A stretch of DNA of 64,000 nucleotides from JAVJUS01 sp040220455 (GTDB lineage: Bacteria; Pseudomonadota; Alphaproteobacteria; DSM-16000; Inquilinaceae), in contig JAVJUS010000107.1 of assembly GCA_040220455.1 (NCBI GenBank), forward strand, positions 1 through 64,000. Reading direction: 5' to 3'. Positions within the stretch are counted from its first letter, which is position 1. Every line of letters begins with the position of its first letter. Shown here piece by piece: positions 17,181 to 25,867 of the stretch. A model generated the notes under the pieces. That model was given only the letters and a program-made list of their open reading frames with translations. It was not told the DNA's origin and did not search any database. The position numbers were made by a program, and so were the translations under genes.

Positions 17181-18364
17181 TGACATCGCGTATGGGAACG
17201 ATGCCGGCGACCCGCCCGGCGCGCCCCGATTTTTCCTCCGGCCCCTGTGCCAAGCGCCCGGGCTGGAGCCTCGAAGAACTGAGCGACGCGGCGGTCGGCC
17301 GCTCCCACCGGGCCAAGATCGGAAAGACCAAGCTCAAGGACGTCATCGACCGGTCGAAAGCGCTGCTCGGCCTGCCCGAGGACTGGCGCGTCGCCATCGT
17401 GCCCGGCTCCGACACGGGCGCGTTCGAGATGGCCATGTGGACGATGCTCGGCGCCCGCGGCGTCACCGCCGTGGCGTGGGAGAGCTTCGGCGCCGGCTGG
17501 GTGACCGACGCCGTCAAGCAGTTGAAGCTCGACGACCTGGAGGTGGTCGAGGCCGACTACGGCGCCCTGCCGGATCTGGGCGCCATCGACACCCGCAGCC
17601 GGGACGTCCTGTTCACCTGGAACGGCACGACGTCCGGCGTGCGCGTGCCGGACGCCGACTGGATCGCGTCCGACCGCGAAGGCCTGATGATCTGCGACGC
17701 GACCTCGGCGGTCTTCGCCATGGACCTGCCGTGGGACAAGCTCGACGTCGTCACTTGGTCCTGGCAGAAGGTGCTGGGCGGCGAGGCGGCCCACGGCATG
17801 ATCGCGCTGTCGCCGCGCGCCGTGGCGCGGCTGGAGAGCCATAGCCCGTCCTGGCCCCTGCCCAAGGTCTTCCGCCTGACCAAGTCGGGCAAGCTCGCCG
17901 AGGGCCCGTTCAAGGGCGAGACGATCAACACCCCCTCGATGCTGGCCGTCGAGGACGCGCTCGACGCGCTGGCCTGGGCCGAGCGCATCGGCGGCGTGCC
18001 GGAGCTGATCCGCCGGTCGGAGGCCAATCTGTCGGCGCTCGCCCGCTGGGTCGAGACCACCGACTGGATCGACTTCCTCGCCGATGATCCGGCGACGCGG
18101 TCCTGCACCTCGATCTGCTTGCAGATCGTCGATCCCTGGTTCCGGGGGCTCGACCGGGACGCGCAGGCCGCGGTGCCCAAGCGGATCACCGCGCTGCTCG
18201 AGGACGAGGGCGTGGCCTACGACATCAACGGCTACCGCGACGCGCCGCCGGGTCTTCGGATCTGGGGCGGGGCGACCGTGGAGACCGCGGATATCGAGGC
18301 CCTGACCCCCTGGCTCGACTGGGCCTACGCCCAGGTGCGCGAGGAGCTCGCCAAGGCCGCCTGA
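17180..18364 (+). CDS. serC: Phosphoserine aminotransferase
   Basis: A 394-residue PLP enzyme that converts 3-phosphohydroxypyruvate and glutamate to phosphoserine, step two of serine synthesis. Recognisable are the N-terminal FSSGPCAKRPGW, the substrate loop GRSHRAKIG, and the cofactor lysine K197 in WSWQKVLGGE. It belongs to the alphaproteobacterial/archaeal-type SerC branch rather than the E. coli one. It lies 173 bases upstream of serA and is presumably cotranscribed with it. The leader before the ATG can fold over the ribosome-binding site, suggesting translational control. An internal ATG at 17192 is also possible. Confidence 0.95.
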   Translation: MTSRMGTMPATRPARPDFSSGPCAKRPGWSLEELSDAAVGRSHRAKIGKTKLKDVIDRSKALLGLPEDWRVAIVPGSDTGAFEMAMWTMLGARGVTAVAWESFGAGWVTDAVKQLKLDDLEVVEADYGALPDLGAIDTRSRDVLFTWNGTTSGVRVPDADWIASDREGLMICDATSAVFAMDLPWDKLDVVTWSWQKVLGGEAAHGMIALSPRAVARLESHSPSWPLPKVFRLTKSGKLAEGPFKGETINTPSMLAVEDALDALAWAERIGGVPELIRRSEANLSALARWVETTDWIDFLADDPATRSCTSICLQIVDPWFRGLDRDAQAAVPKRITALLEDEGVAYDINGYRDAPPGLRIWGGATVETADIEALTPWLDWAYAQVREELAKAA

Positions 18365-18537
18365 GGCTCCGGGCCCGCGCCGAATACCGAGAGCGACGCG
18401 CCTCCCGCTCCGCCGCCCCGTCCGAGGGTGCCGGCCGGGGCGGGACGCGTCCGTCCCTGCGCCGGGCCCGTCCTCGCCGCCCGACAATCGACATATCCTT
18501 CATTCGCGCCGCCCGATCGGCGCGTCAGGAGACGTTC

Positions 18538-20115
18538 ATGCCCAAGGTTCTCATTTCCGACAAGCTGAGCGACCGCGCCGCCGCGATCTTTTCCGAGCGC
18601 GGCATCGAGGTCGACGTCAAGACGGGCCTGGAGCCCGAGGAACTGAAAAAGATCATCGGCGAGTACGACGGCCTCGCCGTGCGCTCGGCGACCAAGGTGA
18701 CCGGCGAGATCCTGGAGGCCGCGACCAACATGAAGGTCGTCGGCCGCGCCGGCATCGGCGTCGACAACATCGACATCCCGGCCGCCACGGCCCGGGGCGT
18801 CGTCGTCATGAACACGCCCTTCGGCAACTCCATCACCACGGCCGAGCACGCCCTGTCGATGATGATGGCGCTCGCCCGCCAGATCCCGCAGGCCAATACC
18901 TCGACCCATGCGGGCAAGTGGGAGAAGTCGAAGTTCATGGGCACCGAGCTCTACGGCAAGACGCTCGGCCTCATCGGCTCCGGCAATATCGGCTCGATCG
19001 TCGCCGATCGGGCGCAGGGCCTGAAGATGCGGGTCATCGCCTACGACCCCTTCCTGTCGCGCGAGCGCGCGATCGACCTCGGCGTGGAAAAGGTCGAGCT
19101 GGAGGAGCTGTTCCGCCGGGCCGACTTCATCACCCTGCACACGCCGCTGACCGACCAGACCCGAGGCATCATCGACGCCGGCGCGATCGCCAAGATGAAG
19201 AACGGCGTGCGCATCGTGAACTGCGCGCGCGGCGGCCTGATCGTCGAGGCCGATCTCAAGCAGGCGCTCGACTCGGGCAAGGTGGCCGGCGCCGCGCTCG
19301 ACGTCTTCGAGGTCGAGCCGGCCAAGGAGAACCCGCTGTTCGGCCTGGAGACCCTGGTCTGCACGCCGCATCTGGGCGCTTCCACGTCCGAGGCGCAGGA
19401 GAACGTGGCGCTGCAGGTCGCCGAGCAGATGGCCGACTACCTGCTGACCGGCGCGGTGACCAACGCGCTCAACATGCCGTCGGTCAGTGCGGAGGACGCG
19501 CCGCGGCTGCGCCCCTATCTGGCGCTCGCGGAAGAGCTGGGCGGCCTGCTGGGCCAGGTGGCGACCTCGAGCCTGAACTCGGTGACCGTCGAGTACGAGG
19601 GCGAGATCGCCGGCCTCAACACCAAGCCGATCACCAACGTCATCCTGATGGGCCTGCTGCGCCCGATGATCGACTCGGTCAACAGCGTCTCGGCGCCGGT
19701 GATCGCCAAGGAGCGCGACGTCGACGTCAGCGACACCCGCAGCATGCGCACCGGCGACTACCACACCCTCATCCGGGTGACGGTGGAGACGGAGACCGGC
19801 AAGAGCACGGTCGCCGGCTCGCTCTTCGGCGAAGGCAAGCCGCGCATCGTGACGCTCGACGAGATTCCGCTGGAGGCGGAAGTCAGCGAGCACATGCTCT
19901 ATGTCCGCAACCAGGACAAGCCGGGCCTGATCGGCCGGCTGGGCAGCGTGCTCGGCGAGTCGGGCGTCAACATCGCGAGCTTCCATCTCGGCCGGCAGAG
20001 CGTCGGCGGCGACGCCATCGCGCTGGTGGCGATCGACCAGCCGGTCGAGGACGGGGTGATCGCCAAGGTGCGCGACCTGCCCAACGTCCTGCGCGCCCAG
20101 GCCCTGCGGTTCTGA
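18538..20115 (+). CDS. serA: D-3-phosphoglycerate dehydrogenase (long, ACT-containing)
   Basis: A 525-residue cytoplasmic enzyme catalysing the first step of serine synthesis, oxidation of 3-phosphoglycerate with NAD+. The order is a substrate-binding half (RSATKVTGEIL), the NAD-binding fold (LGLIGSGNIGSIVADRA), catalytic Arg in NCARGGLI and His in TPHLGASTSEAQ, an intervening ASB-like domain (about 320-450), and a C-terminal ACT domain (MLYVRNQDKPGLIGRLGSVL, VNIASFHLGR) of the kind that senses serine. The ATG at 18538 follows CAGGAGACGTTC, a good ribosome-binding site. Together with serC it forms the serine pathway operon; the phosphatase serB is not in the window. Confidence 0.97.
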   Translation: MPKVLISDKLSDRAAAIFSERGIEVDVKTGLEPEELKKIIGEYDGLAVRSATKVTGEILEAATNMKVVGRAGIGVDNIDIPAATARGVVVMNTPFGNSITTAEHALSMMMALARQIPQANTSTHAGKWEKSKFMGTELYGKTLGLIGSGNIGSIVADRAQGLKMRVIAYDPFLSRERAIDLGVEKVELEELFRRADFITLHTPLTDQTRGIIDAGAIAKMKNGVRIVNCARGGLIVEADLKQALDSGKVAGAALDVFEVEPAKENPLFGLETLVCTPHLGASTSEAQENVALQVAEQMADYLLTGAVTNALNMPSVSAEDAPRLRPYLALAEELGGLLGQVATSSLNSVTVEYEGEIAGLNTKPITNVILMGLLRPMIDSVNSVSAPVIAKERDVDVSDTRSMRTGDYHTLIRVTVETETGKSTVAGSLFGEGKPRIVTLDEIPLEAEVSEHMLYVRNQDKPGLIGRLGSVLGESGVNIASFHLGRQSVGGDAIALVAIDQPVEDGVIAKVRDLPNVLRAQALRF

Positions 20116-20125
20116 GGCGGCGTCA

Positions 20126-20164
20126 CGTCGCCCGGCGGCCCTGTCGAGGGCGTGCCGGGCGACG
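20126..20164. terminator. Strong bidirectional stem-loop between convergent genes
   Basis: A perfect 11-bp stem CGTCGCCCGGC/GCCGGGCGACG encloses an inner stem GCCCT-GTCG-AGGGC. It lies in the 63-base gap between serA (plus) and the DMT transporter (minus). There is no U-run, so it may act as a Rho-assisted or mRNA-end-stabilising structure rather than a canonical terminator. Confidence 0.6.
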
Positions 20165-20178
20165 CGCCGATCCGGGCA

Positions 20179-21117
20179 TTATCGCTGTCGCGACCGCTGC
20201 CGCTCGGTCGCGAGCAGGGCGAGGCCGCCGATCAGGAGGCCCGCCCCCGCGGCCCCTGTCGGTCCCAGCCGCTCGCCGAACAGGATGGCGGCGAGCGCGG
20301 TCGCGGTCAGCGGCTCGACCAGCGTGACCAGCCCCGCGACCGTCGCGGTGATCCGCCGGATTCCGGCATAGAACAGGACATAGGCCAGTGCCGTCGGCAC
20401 CAGGCCCATATAGGCGAGAACGGCCCAGGCCGCCGGCGGATGGTCGACGGCGAGCCCTCGCGCCCCCGCGACCACGGCCAGGACGACGGCGCCGGCGCCG
20501 AAGCCCAGGCTGATGATGATGAAGGCCGGGTACGCCCCGGCGATGCGCCGGCTCGTCACCGCGAAGACGGCATAGGCGAGCGCCGAGCCCGTAGCGATCA
20601 GCCCGCCGGCGACCACCTTGTCGCCCGCCGGCCCCGCCTCGGGCCAGCCCACGAGCAGGGCCGTCCCGACGATCGCGGCGAGGCCGGCGGCGGCCAGGCG
20701 GCGGGTGGGCCGCTCCCCGAGCGCCGCGGCGGCCAGCACCCCGACCAGCACCGGCGCGCCGCACAGGGTCACGATCGTGGCGATCGCCACGCCGGCCCGG
20801 GCGACGGCGGCGAAATAGAAGGTCTGGTAGCCGGCCACGGCAAGGCCGATGACGGCCAGCAGGGCCAGATCGCCTCGCCGCTCGATCCGCCAGGCCCGCC
20901 GGCCGGCCATCGCCGTTCCGGCCAGGGCGAGGCCCGGCACGGCGAAGGCGAGGCGGTAGAAGCCGATGCTTGCCGCATCGATCTCGGTCAGCGCGTGGAC
21001 GTAGCGAGAGGCCACGCCGACGGTCGCCCAGAGGGCCGCGCCCGCCGCGACGAGGACGAGGCCGAGGGTGAACGAGGCCCGGTCGTCGGATCGCGTCGTG
21101 TCAGGAGATCGGGACAT
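20179..21117 (-). CDS. DMT-family (EamA) transporter
   Basis: The ATG at 21117 gives 312 residues; the frame remains open upstream, but that part lacks membrane character. The product shows ten hydrophobic helices arranged as two EamA repeats, with typical motifs such as FYRLAFAVPG in the first half and VTLVEPLTATALAAILFGERLG at the end of the second. Such inner-membrane carriers usually export amino acids or other metabolites. The gene is convergent with serA, and an amino-acid exporter beside the serine pathway would make sense, but the substrate is unproven. Confidence 0.85.
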   Translation of the reverse strand: MSRSPDTTRSDDRASFTLGLVLVAAGAALWATVGVASRYVHALTEIDAASIGFYRLAFAVPGLALAGTAMAGRRAWRIERRGDLALLAVIGLAVAGYQTFYFAAVARAGVAIATIVTLCGAPVLVGVLAAAALGERPTRRLAAAGLAAIVGTALLVGWPEAGPAGDKVVAGGLIATGSALAYAVFAVTSRRIAGAYPAFIIISLGFGAGAVVLAVVAGARGLAVDHPPAAWAVLAYMGLVPTALAYVLFYAGIRRITATVAGLVTLVEPLTATALAAILFGERLGPTGAAGAGLLIGGLALLATERQRSRQR

Positions 21118-21455
21118 GAGAGGGGGCACGCCCTTGGACGTCGGCTCCAGGGCCGCATTGCCGTCCGGTGGATCGACCACGCGGCATGATCCGCCCGGAC
21201 CCGCGGGCCGGGACGGTCGAGCCGGAAAGCGGTGCCGCATCGGGCGGCGCGGCCCGGCTCAGCGGGCCGGCGGGGGCGTGACGAAGCGGGGCATGGCCGA
21301 GGCCGAGGTGCGGAAGGTAACGTTGTTCCTCAACCTATCCGAGACGATATGGCACGGCAAGCGTCGCTTGATTCCTTCGTGAGACCATGCGTCGGGAAGA
21401 CTTCGAGAGCCGGGATCCATTTGTCGGGACTACAGCGTCTCGGCAGCAGACGCAT
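21118..21455 (-). other. Intergenic stretch upstream of the DMT transporter
   Basis: About 340 bases with no credible coding frame on either strand. Segment 21310-21390 is somewhat less GC-rich than its surroundings and could hold the promoter for the minus-strand transporter. I see no terminator with a U-run after the N-formylglutamate amidohydrolase gene. Confidence 0.4.
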
Positions 21456-22385
21456 TCACATCCCCGGCTGGAGCAGGCGGCCGTCGATGGCGCCGAGCGC
21501 GCCGACGAAGCCGCTCATCTGCTCGGCCAGCGTGCCCAGGTAGTCGAGCCGGCGGAGCGCCGGCTCGTCCATGTAGAGGGCACGGTTGATCTCGATCTGG
21601 AGGACGTGGACGCCGCCGCGCGGTCGGCCGTAGTGGCGGGTCGTATAGCCGCCGGCATAGGGCGTGTTGCGCGAGACCGCCCAGCCGCGGCTCTCCAGCC
21701 AGCTCATCGCCGTGTCCGTGACGACGCCGGCGCAGGCGCTGCCGTAGCAGTCGCCCAGCACGAAATCGACGCGCCGCCGCTCGACGGCCGAGGTGGCGCG
21801 GATCGGCTGGTCGGAGGCGTCGGCGGGCGCCGACCCGCCGGCCGAGGGCATGGAGTGGCAGTCGACCAGGATGCAGTAGCCGTAGCGGTGCCGCGTCTCG
21901 TCGATCAGCCGCTTCAGGTGCCGGTGATAGGGGTGGTAGTACCGCTCCACCCGGTCGAGCACCTCTGCGAAGCGAAGCTTCCGGCGGTAGATGTCCTCGC
22001 CCTGGGCGACGACCCGGGCGATCGTGCCGAGGCCGGCGGCGACACGCGGCGAGCGCGTGTTGACATAGGCCGGCAGGGAGTCCTCGAACATCTCCGGGTC
22101 GAGCTCGAAGGCCTCCCGGTTGGGGTCGATGTAGGCGCGGGGGAACAGGGCCTTGATCAGGGGCGCGCCGCGCTGGACGGCGCGGGCGAAGATTTCGTCG
22201 ACATAGCCGTCTTCCGACTTGCGCAGGGTGTGCGGGTCGAGCCGGCTGGCCGCCAGGAAATCGGCCGGGTAGTCGCGTCCGCTGTGGGGCGAGGCCAGCA
22301 CGACGGGCAGCCGCGCGCCCCGAGGCGCGTCGACCTCGAGGACCGGATGGTTCGGCGTCGAGAGCCCGAAAGCGGCATCGTTCAT
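21456..22385 (-). CDS. N-formylglutamate amidohydrolase family protein
   Basis: A 309-residue protein of the FGase family, which includes HutG-type enzymes hydrolysing N-formyl-L-glutamate at the end of one histidine-degradation route. Conserved features visible are VVLASPHSGRDYP near the N-terminus, KSEDGYVDEI, the acidic and arginine-rich segment ALFPRAYIDPNREAFELD, CILVDCHSMPS with likely metal ligands, and GYTTRHYGRPRGGVHVLQIEINR toward the end. No hut genes are nearby. The gene is divergent from cpdR across about 310 bases. Family assignment is firm; the true substrate may differ from formylglutamate. Confidence 0.9.
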   Translation of the reverse strand: MNDAAFGLSTPNHPVLEVDAPRGARLPVVLASPHSGRDYPADFLAASRLDPHTLRKSEDGYVDEIFARAVQRGAPLIKALFPRAYIDPNREAFELDPEMFEDSLPAYVNTRSPRVAAGLGTIARVVAQGEDIYRRKLRFAEVLDRVERYYHPYHRHLKRLIDETRHRYGYCILVDCHSMPSAGGSAPADASDQPIRATSAVERRRVDFVLGDCYGSACAGVVTDTAMSWLESRGWAVSRNTPYAGGYTTRHYGRPRGGVHVLQIEINRALYMDEPALRRLDYLGTLAEQMSGFVGALGAIDGRLLQPGM

Positions 22386-22695
22386 GGCGATGTGATACCG
22401 CGAAACGGCAGGGCTGTCACGGTGGCGCGCTATGTCGAAGGGTGGGCCCTATCCGCGCATGACACCGGGGCGGCTTCCTATGGGGAGCGTCCGGATTATG
22501 TCCGAATATCGGGACCTTCGCCCCCGAACGCGCCGCCCGGCGGGGTTCCCGGCGGACGCCCCCCGGGGTACCAATGACAGGCAGCCGCGGCGGCGCGCCG
22601 GAGCGCGATCGTCGGCGGTGCCGTCCCCGGTCCGTGCGGGTCCGGGGCGGGGCGATTGGCGGGGGCGCCGGCGGCGCGCCCGGGGAAGGGCGATC
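22386..22695. other. Divergent promoter region between the FGase gene and cpdR
   Basis: About 310 bases of high-GC sequence with no convincing gene. Promoters for both flanking genes should lie here. Frames that run through it are Arg/Pro/Gly-rich and overlap on both strands. Confidence 0.4.
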
Positions 22696-23058
22696 ATGGC
22701 GCGAATCCTTCTTGCCGAGGACGACGACAGCATGCGGCGGTTCCTCGCCGTCTCGCTTCGCCGCGCCGGGCATATGGTCGACGCGGTGGGCGACGGCTCG
22801 GAGGCGCTCGACGCGCTGGCCGGCAACGACTACGAACTGATGCTGGCCGACATCGTCATGCCCGGGCTCGACGGGATCGAGCTCGCCCGCCGGTCGGCGG
22901 CCGTCGCGCCGGAGGTCAAGGTGATGTTCATCACCGGTTTTGCCGCGATCGCGCTCAACCAGGGTGTGACCGGCCGGCCCGACGCCCATGTCCTGTCGAA
23001 GCCGTTCCACCTGAGGGATCTGGTCAGCCACGTCGACCGCATGCTGGCGGCCTGCTGA
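22696..23058 (+). CDS. cpdR: Single-domain response regulator, CpdR-like
   Basis: A 120-residue stand-alone receiver domain without an output domain. It has the acidic pocket AEDDDS, the phosphoacceptor D52 in LADIVMPG, and the distinctive CpdR segment DGIELARRSAAVAPEVKVMF followed by ITGFAAIALN and the conserved lysine in LSKPFHLRDLV. In Caulobacter CpdR controls ClpXP-dependent proteolysis of CtrA and PdeA through the CckA-ChpT phosphorelay. The ATG at 22696 has GGGGAAGGGCG upstream. Placement beside an FGase-family gene and a tRNA-Val supports orthology, though I infer that synteny from memory. Confidence 0.88.
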   Translation: MARILLAEDDDSMRRFLAVSLRRAGHMVDAVGDGSEALDALAGNDYELMLADIVMPGLDGIELARRSAAVAPEVKVMFITGFAAIALNQGVTGRPDAHVLSKPFHLRDLVSHVDRMLAAC

Positions 23059-23267
23059 GCGTCCCCGAGCGGTCCGGTCCGGCGATCCGGCGGCCGAGCG
23101 CGGCCTGTCCCCACAATCCCGCTCGCGAGCGTCATCCCGGTCTTGCACGGCGCCGGGCAGGGTGCTAAATCGCGGGTCTTGCCGGCGCGGTCCCGACCGC
23201 GAGGCGCCGGCTCCCCGCCGATCCTGCAGCGATCGATCCTGCAGCGGTCGCGGAGCGTACAGGGTAC

Positions 23268-23342
23268 GGGCGCGTAGCTCAGCGGGAGAGCACTACGTTG
23301 ACATCGTAGGGGTCGCTGGTTCAATCCCAGCCGCGCCCACCA
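23268..23342 (+). tRNA. tRNA-Val (anticodon GAC)
   Basis: The cloverleaf is complete: acceptor GGGCGCG/CGCGCCC, D stem GCTC/GAGC, anticodon stem CTACG/CGTAG with loop TTGACAT (GAC at 34-36), T stem GCTGG/CCAGC, discriminator A and encoded CCA. It reads GTC/GTT valine codons. A short direct repeat of GATCCTGCAGCG lies just upstream (23220-23246). Confidence 0.97.
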
Positions 23343-23462
23343 CCTTATCCTCTTGATCCAGAATCACTTTTCGCCCCGGCTGGCGATTCTCCCAATCGGC
23401 AATTCCGTACCACTGGTACGGATTGCCCCGGGCGACCGGCGGGTGCGCAGCGGTCGTGCGTC

Positions 23463-23855
23463 CTACGCCTCGGACCGGTCCTCGGCGTCCCGATCGCGGT
23501 CGTAGTGTCGCGCGAGCTCGAACGGCGGCAACCAGGACTCGCGCCGAACGACCCAGCTCTCGTAGGTCGGCGTCAGTTGGCCGGGGGCATCGAGGCACCC
23601 CAGATGCACTTCGATCTCGACCCCGGTTCGGGCGAAAACGGACGAGCCGCAACGCGGGCAGAAAAACCGGCCGGCGTAGTCGCGGGGCTCGCCGTCGATC
23701 CGCACCGACTCTGCGGGGAACACGGCGGCGGCGTAGAACAGCGCACCATGATGCTTGCGGCAGTCGAGGCAGTGGCAAAGGCCCACCCGATACGGGCGAC
23801 CTGTCGCCACGATCCGGACATCGCCGCACAGACAGCCGCCTTCGAAGGCATCCAT
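23463..23855 (-). CDS. GFA-family protein (glutathione-dependent formaldehyde-activating enzyme-like)
   Basis: The ATG at 23855 gives 130 residues with the complete GFA/CENP-V zinc-binding cysteine set: C8 and C10 (GGCLCGDVR), C27, C29 and C32 (GLCHCLDCRK), C66 and C69 (FFCPRCGSSVF). The founding member Gfa was reported to promote formation of S-hydroxymethylglutathione, but most homologues are uncharacterised zinc proteins, and the function here is open. An upstream in-frame ATG at 23960 would add a Pro/Arg-rich leader and is less likely. It sits 101 bases downstream of the DapA-family gene, on the same strand, possibly as a tail of that operon. Confidence 0.85.
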   Translation of the reverse strand: MDAFEGGCLCGDVRIVATGRPYRVGLCHCLDCRKHHGALFYAAAVFPAESVRIDGEPRDYAGRFFCPRCGSSVFARTGVEIEVHLGCLDAPGQLTPTYESWVVRRESWLPPFELARHYDRDRDAEDRSEA

Positions 23856-23956
23856 GCCGGGTCTCCTCTCCGGTCGCGGGGCATTCGACGGGGGCGGTGG
23901 CGGTTCCGGGTCCGCCCGAGGGCTCCACCGCGAGGGCACCGTGAAGGCAGTCCCTA

Positions 23957-24877
23957 TCACCGGCGCGCGGTCGTGTCGAACATCGGCAGGTCGGCGCTGT
24001 ACCGGTCCATGATCCCGAGCCCGAAAGGCGTCGGGACCATGGCCGGATCGCGCTCGTTCACGACATCGCCCAGGCCCGCCCGGCGGGCGACGATGCGCTT
24101 ACCGTAGCACAGGCTGGTCTCGACCGACTGCATCAGGAAGGTGATCAGCGGCAGGATCGCCGCGTAGGCGGCGTCGGCGCCCGCCTCGTCGCCCGCGGCC
24201 ATCAGGTCGAAGATCGCCACCTGACGGTCGAAGCACTCCGGGGCGGGGATCATGCCGGCGCACCCGGCGCGCAGATTGTCGGGCAGCTCGAGGCCGCCGC
24301 GCCCGTTGAACACGGTGACGGCGCCCGCCGTCTCCTCGATCACCCGGCGGATCTCCAGCACGGGGCCCTCGCCCTTGAGCAGGCAGAAGCGCGGGTGGTG
24401 CCGGTTGAGGGTGCGGATCGCCGCCGGCCCGAGGCCGATGCCGAGGAAGGCCGGCGCGTTCTGGATCGCGACCGGCAGGGGCGCGGCGTCGGCGACGGCG
24501 CCAAAGAAGCGCAGCAGGGCGGCCTCGTCCAGGTCGTCGATCCGGGGCGGCTGGAGAATGACCCAGTCCGCGCCCAGGGCTGCGGCCTCGGAGACCATGG
24601 CGACCTGGTCGGCGACCGTGTCCTCGGCGACGGTGACGGCGACGGGGACAGTCCCGGCGACCTCCTCGACGGCGAGTGCCACGAGGCTCAGTCGCTCCTC
24701 GCGGGAGAGCTTGCGCACCTCGGTGATCAGGCCGAGCAGGGCGATGCCGTGGGCCCCGGCGTTCAGGCAGCCGCGCACCTGGCGGCGCATCGCCTCGTCG
24801 TCGATCCGGCCGTCGGCGCCGAAGAAGGCGTAGAGGATCGGGTAGATGCCGCGGAAAGCCTCGGTGCCGGTCACCAC
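23957..24877 (-). CDS. Dihydrodipicolinate synthase / N-acetylneuraminate lyase family aldolase
   Basis: A 306-residue class I aldolase-fold protein. The Schiff-base lysine is K168 in CLLKGEGP and the barrel order fits DapA-type enzymes. It is not a true DapA: the catalytic tyrosine motif (YNVP in DapA) is replaced by QNAP (Q139), and the GTTGE substrate loop reads GLITEV. It probably handles a sugar acid or hydroxy-oxo acid taken up by the TctCBA system encoded in the same operon. It is the last gene of that operon, 3 bases after the dehydrogenase. Many such family members are misnamed as DapA. Confidence 0.85.
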   Translation of the reverse strand: MVTGTEAFRGIYPILYAFFGADGRIDDEAMRRQVRGCLNAGAHGIALLGLITEVRKLSREERLSLVALAVEEVAGTVPVAVTVAEDTVADQVAMVSEAAALGADWVILQPPRIDDLDEAALLRFFGAVADAAPLPVAIQNAPAFLGIGLGPAAIRTLNRHHPRFCLLKGEGPVLEIRRVIEETAGAVTVFNGRGGLELPDNLRAGCAGMIPAPECFDRQVAIFDLMAAGDEAGADAAYAAILPLITFLMQSVETSLCYGKRIVARRAGLGDVVNERDPAMVPTPFGLGIMDRYSADLPMFDTTARR

Positions 24878-24880
24878 GTT

Positions 24881-25867
24881 TCACTCCTCCGCGCCGCGGG
24901 CGGGCCGGACCACGTTGTCCAAGGGCGCGCCCGAGGCCGCGCGTTCAATATTCTCCGCGATGAACCGCCAGCGCCGCGCGACCGTACCCGTGGTCCAGCC
25001 GGAGATGTGCGGCGTCATCATGACGTTGGGCAGGGCGGCGAAGTCGAAGCGCGAGGGCGGCACGTCCTCCGCGCCGTCGGGATAGCGGTACCAGACGTCG
25101 ATGACCGCTCCGCCGATCCGGCCGCCGGCCAGGGCGTCGTGGAGCGCCGCCTCGTCGACGACCGGGCCGCGCGCGACATTGACCAGAACCGCGTCCGGAC
25201 GCATTGCCGCCAGGACCGAGGCGTCGATCAGGCCCCGCGTTTCGGGCGCGAGCGCGATGCACAGGACGACGAAGTCGGCCCTTCCCGCCAATCGCGGCAG
25301 CGCCTCCAGCCCGTGGCATTCGGCGACGCCCGGGACGTCATGCCGCGGCGTCCGGTTGGCCGCGAGGACCGTGACATCGAAGGCGGCGAGCCGCCGCGCG
25401 ACCGCCTGGCCGATCGGGCCGAGGCCGACGACCAGGGCGGTGCTTCCGGCCAGCTCGCCATGCGGCGGCGCCCCGGCCCGGCTGGAGCGTGCCCAGCTTC
25501 CGGCCCGGAACTCCGCGGCGGCTTCGCACAGTCGATGGCGCCACTCCAGCAGTGCCCAGACGACGTATTCCGCGCTGCCCGGCTCGTGGCCGTGGACGTT
25601 GCACAGGCTCGCCGTCGGCGGCAGGCGGACGGTCTCGATCTCGTCGCAGCCGACGCCCGGCACCTGGACCAGCCGAAGCCCGGGACAGGGCGGGACGCGT
25701 GCATCGTAGCGCACGGTCACGACGGCGCCGGCCCCGTCGAAGGCCTCGGCGAGCGCCCGCGGGTCCGCGTCGTAGCCGACGCCCGCGATCTCCGCCTCGA
25801 TCGAGAGTTCGCCGGCGAGGCGCTCGCGAAACCCGGTCACCGGCGATCCGTAGAGGACGATCTTCAT
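24881..25867 (-). CDS. D-isomer-specific 2-hydroxyacid dehydrogenase
   Basis: A 328-residue NAD(P)-dependent oxidoreductase that interconverts 2-hydroxy and 2-oxo acids. The nucleotide-binding loop is ALVVGLGPIGQAVARRLAAF; the catalytic arginine lies in VNVARGPVVDEAAL and the histidine in MMTPHISGWTTG. The substrate half at the N-terminus (VRYDARVPPCPGLRLVQVPG) is typical. Overlap of its start with the GntR gene stop (4 bases) and the 3-base gap to the aldolase gene indicate one operon with tctCBA. It probably acts on the imported carboxylate or an aldolase product. Confidence 0.9.
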   Translation of the reverse strand: MKIVLYGSPVTGFRERLAGELSIEAEIAGVGYDADPRALAEAFDGAGAVVTVRYDARVPPCPGLRLVQVPGVGCDEIETVRLPPTASLCNVHGHEPGSAEYVVWALLEWRHRLCEAAAEFRAGSWARSSRAGAPPHGELAGSTALVVGLGPIGQAVARRLAAFDVTVLAANRTPRHDVPGVAECHGLEALPRLAGRADFVVLCIALAPETRGLIDASVLAAMRPDAVLVNVARGPVVDEAALHDALAGGRIGGAVIDVWYRYPDGAEDVPPSRFDFAALPNVMMTPHISGWTTGTVARRWRFIAENIERAASGAPLDNVVRPARGAEE

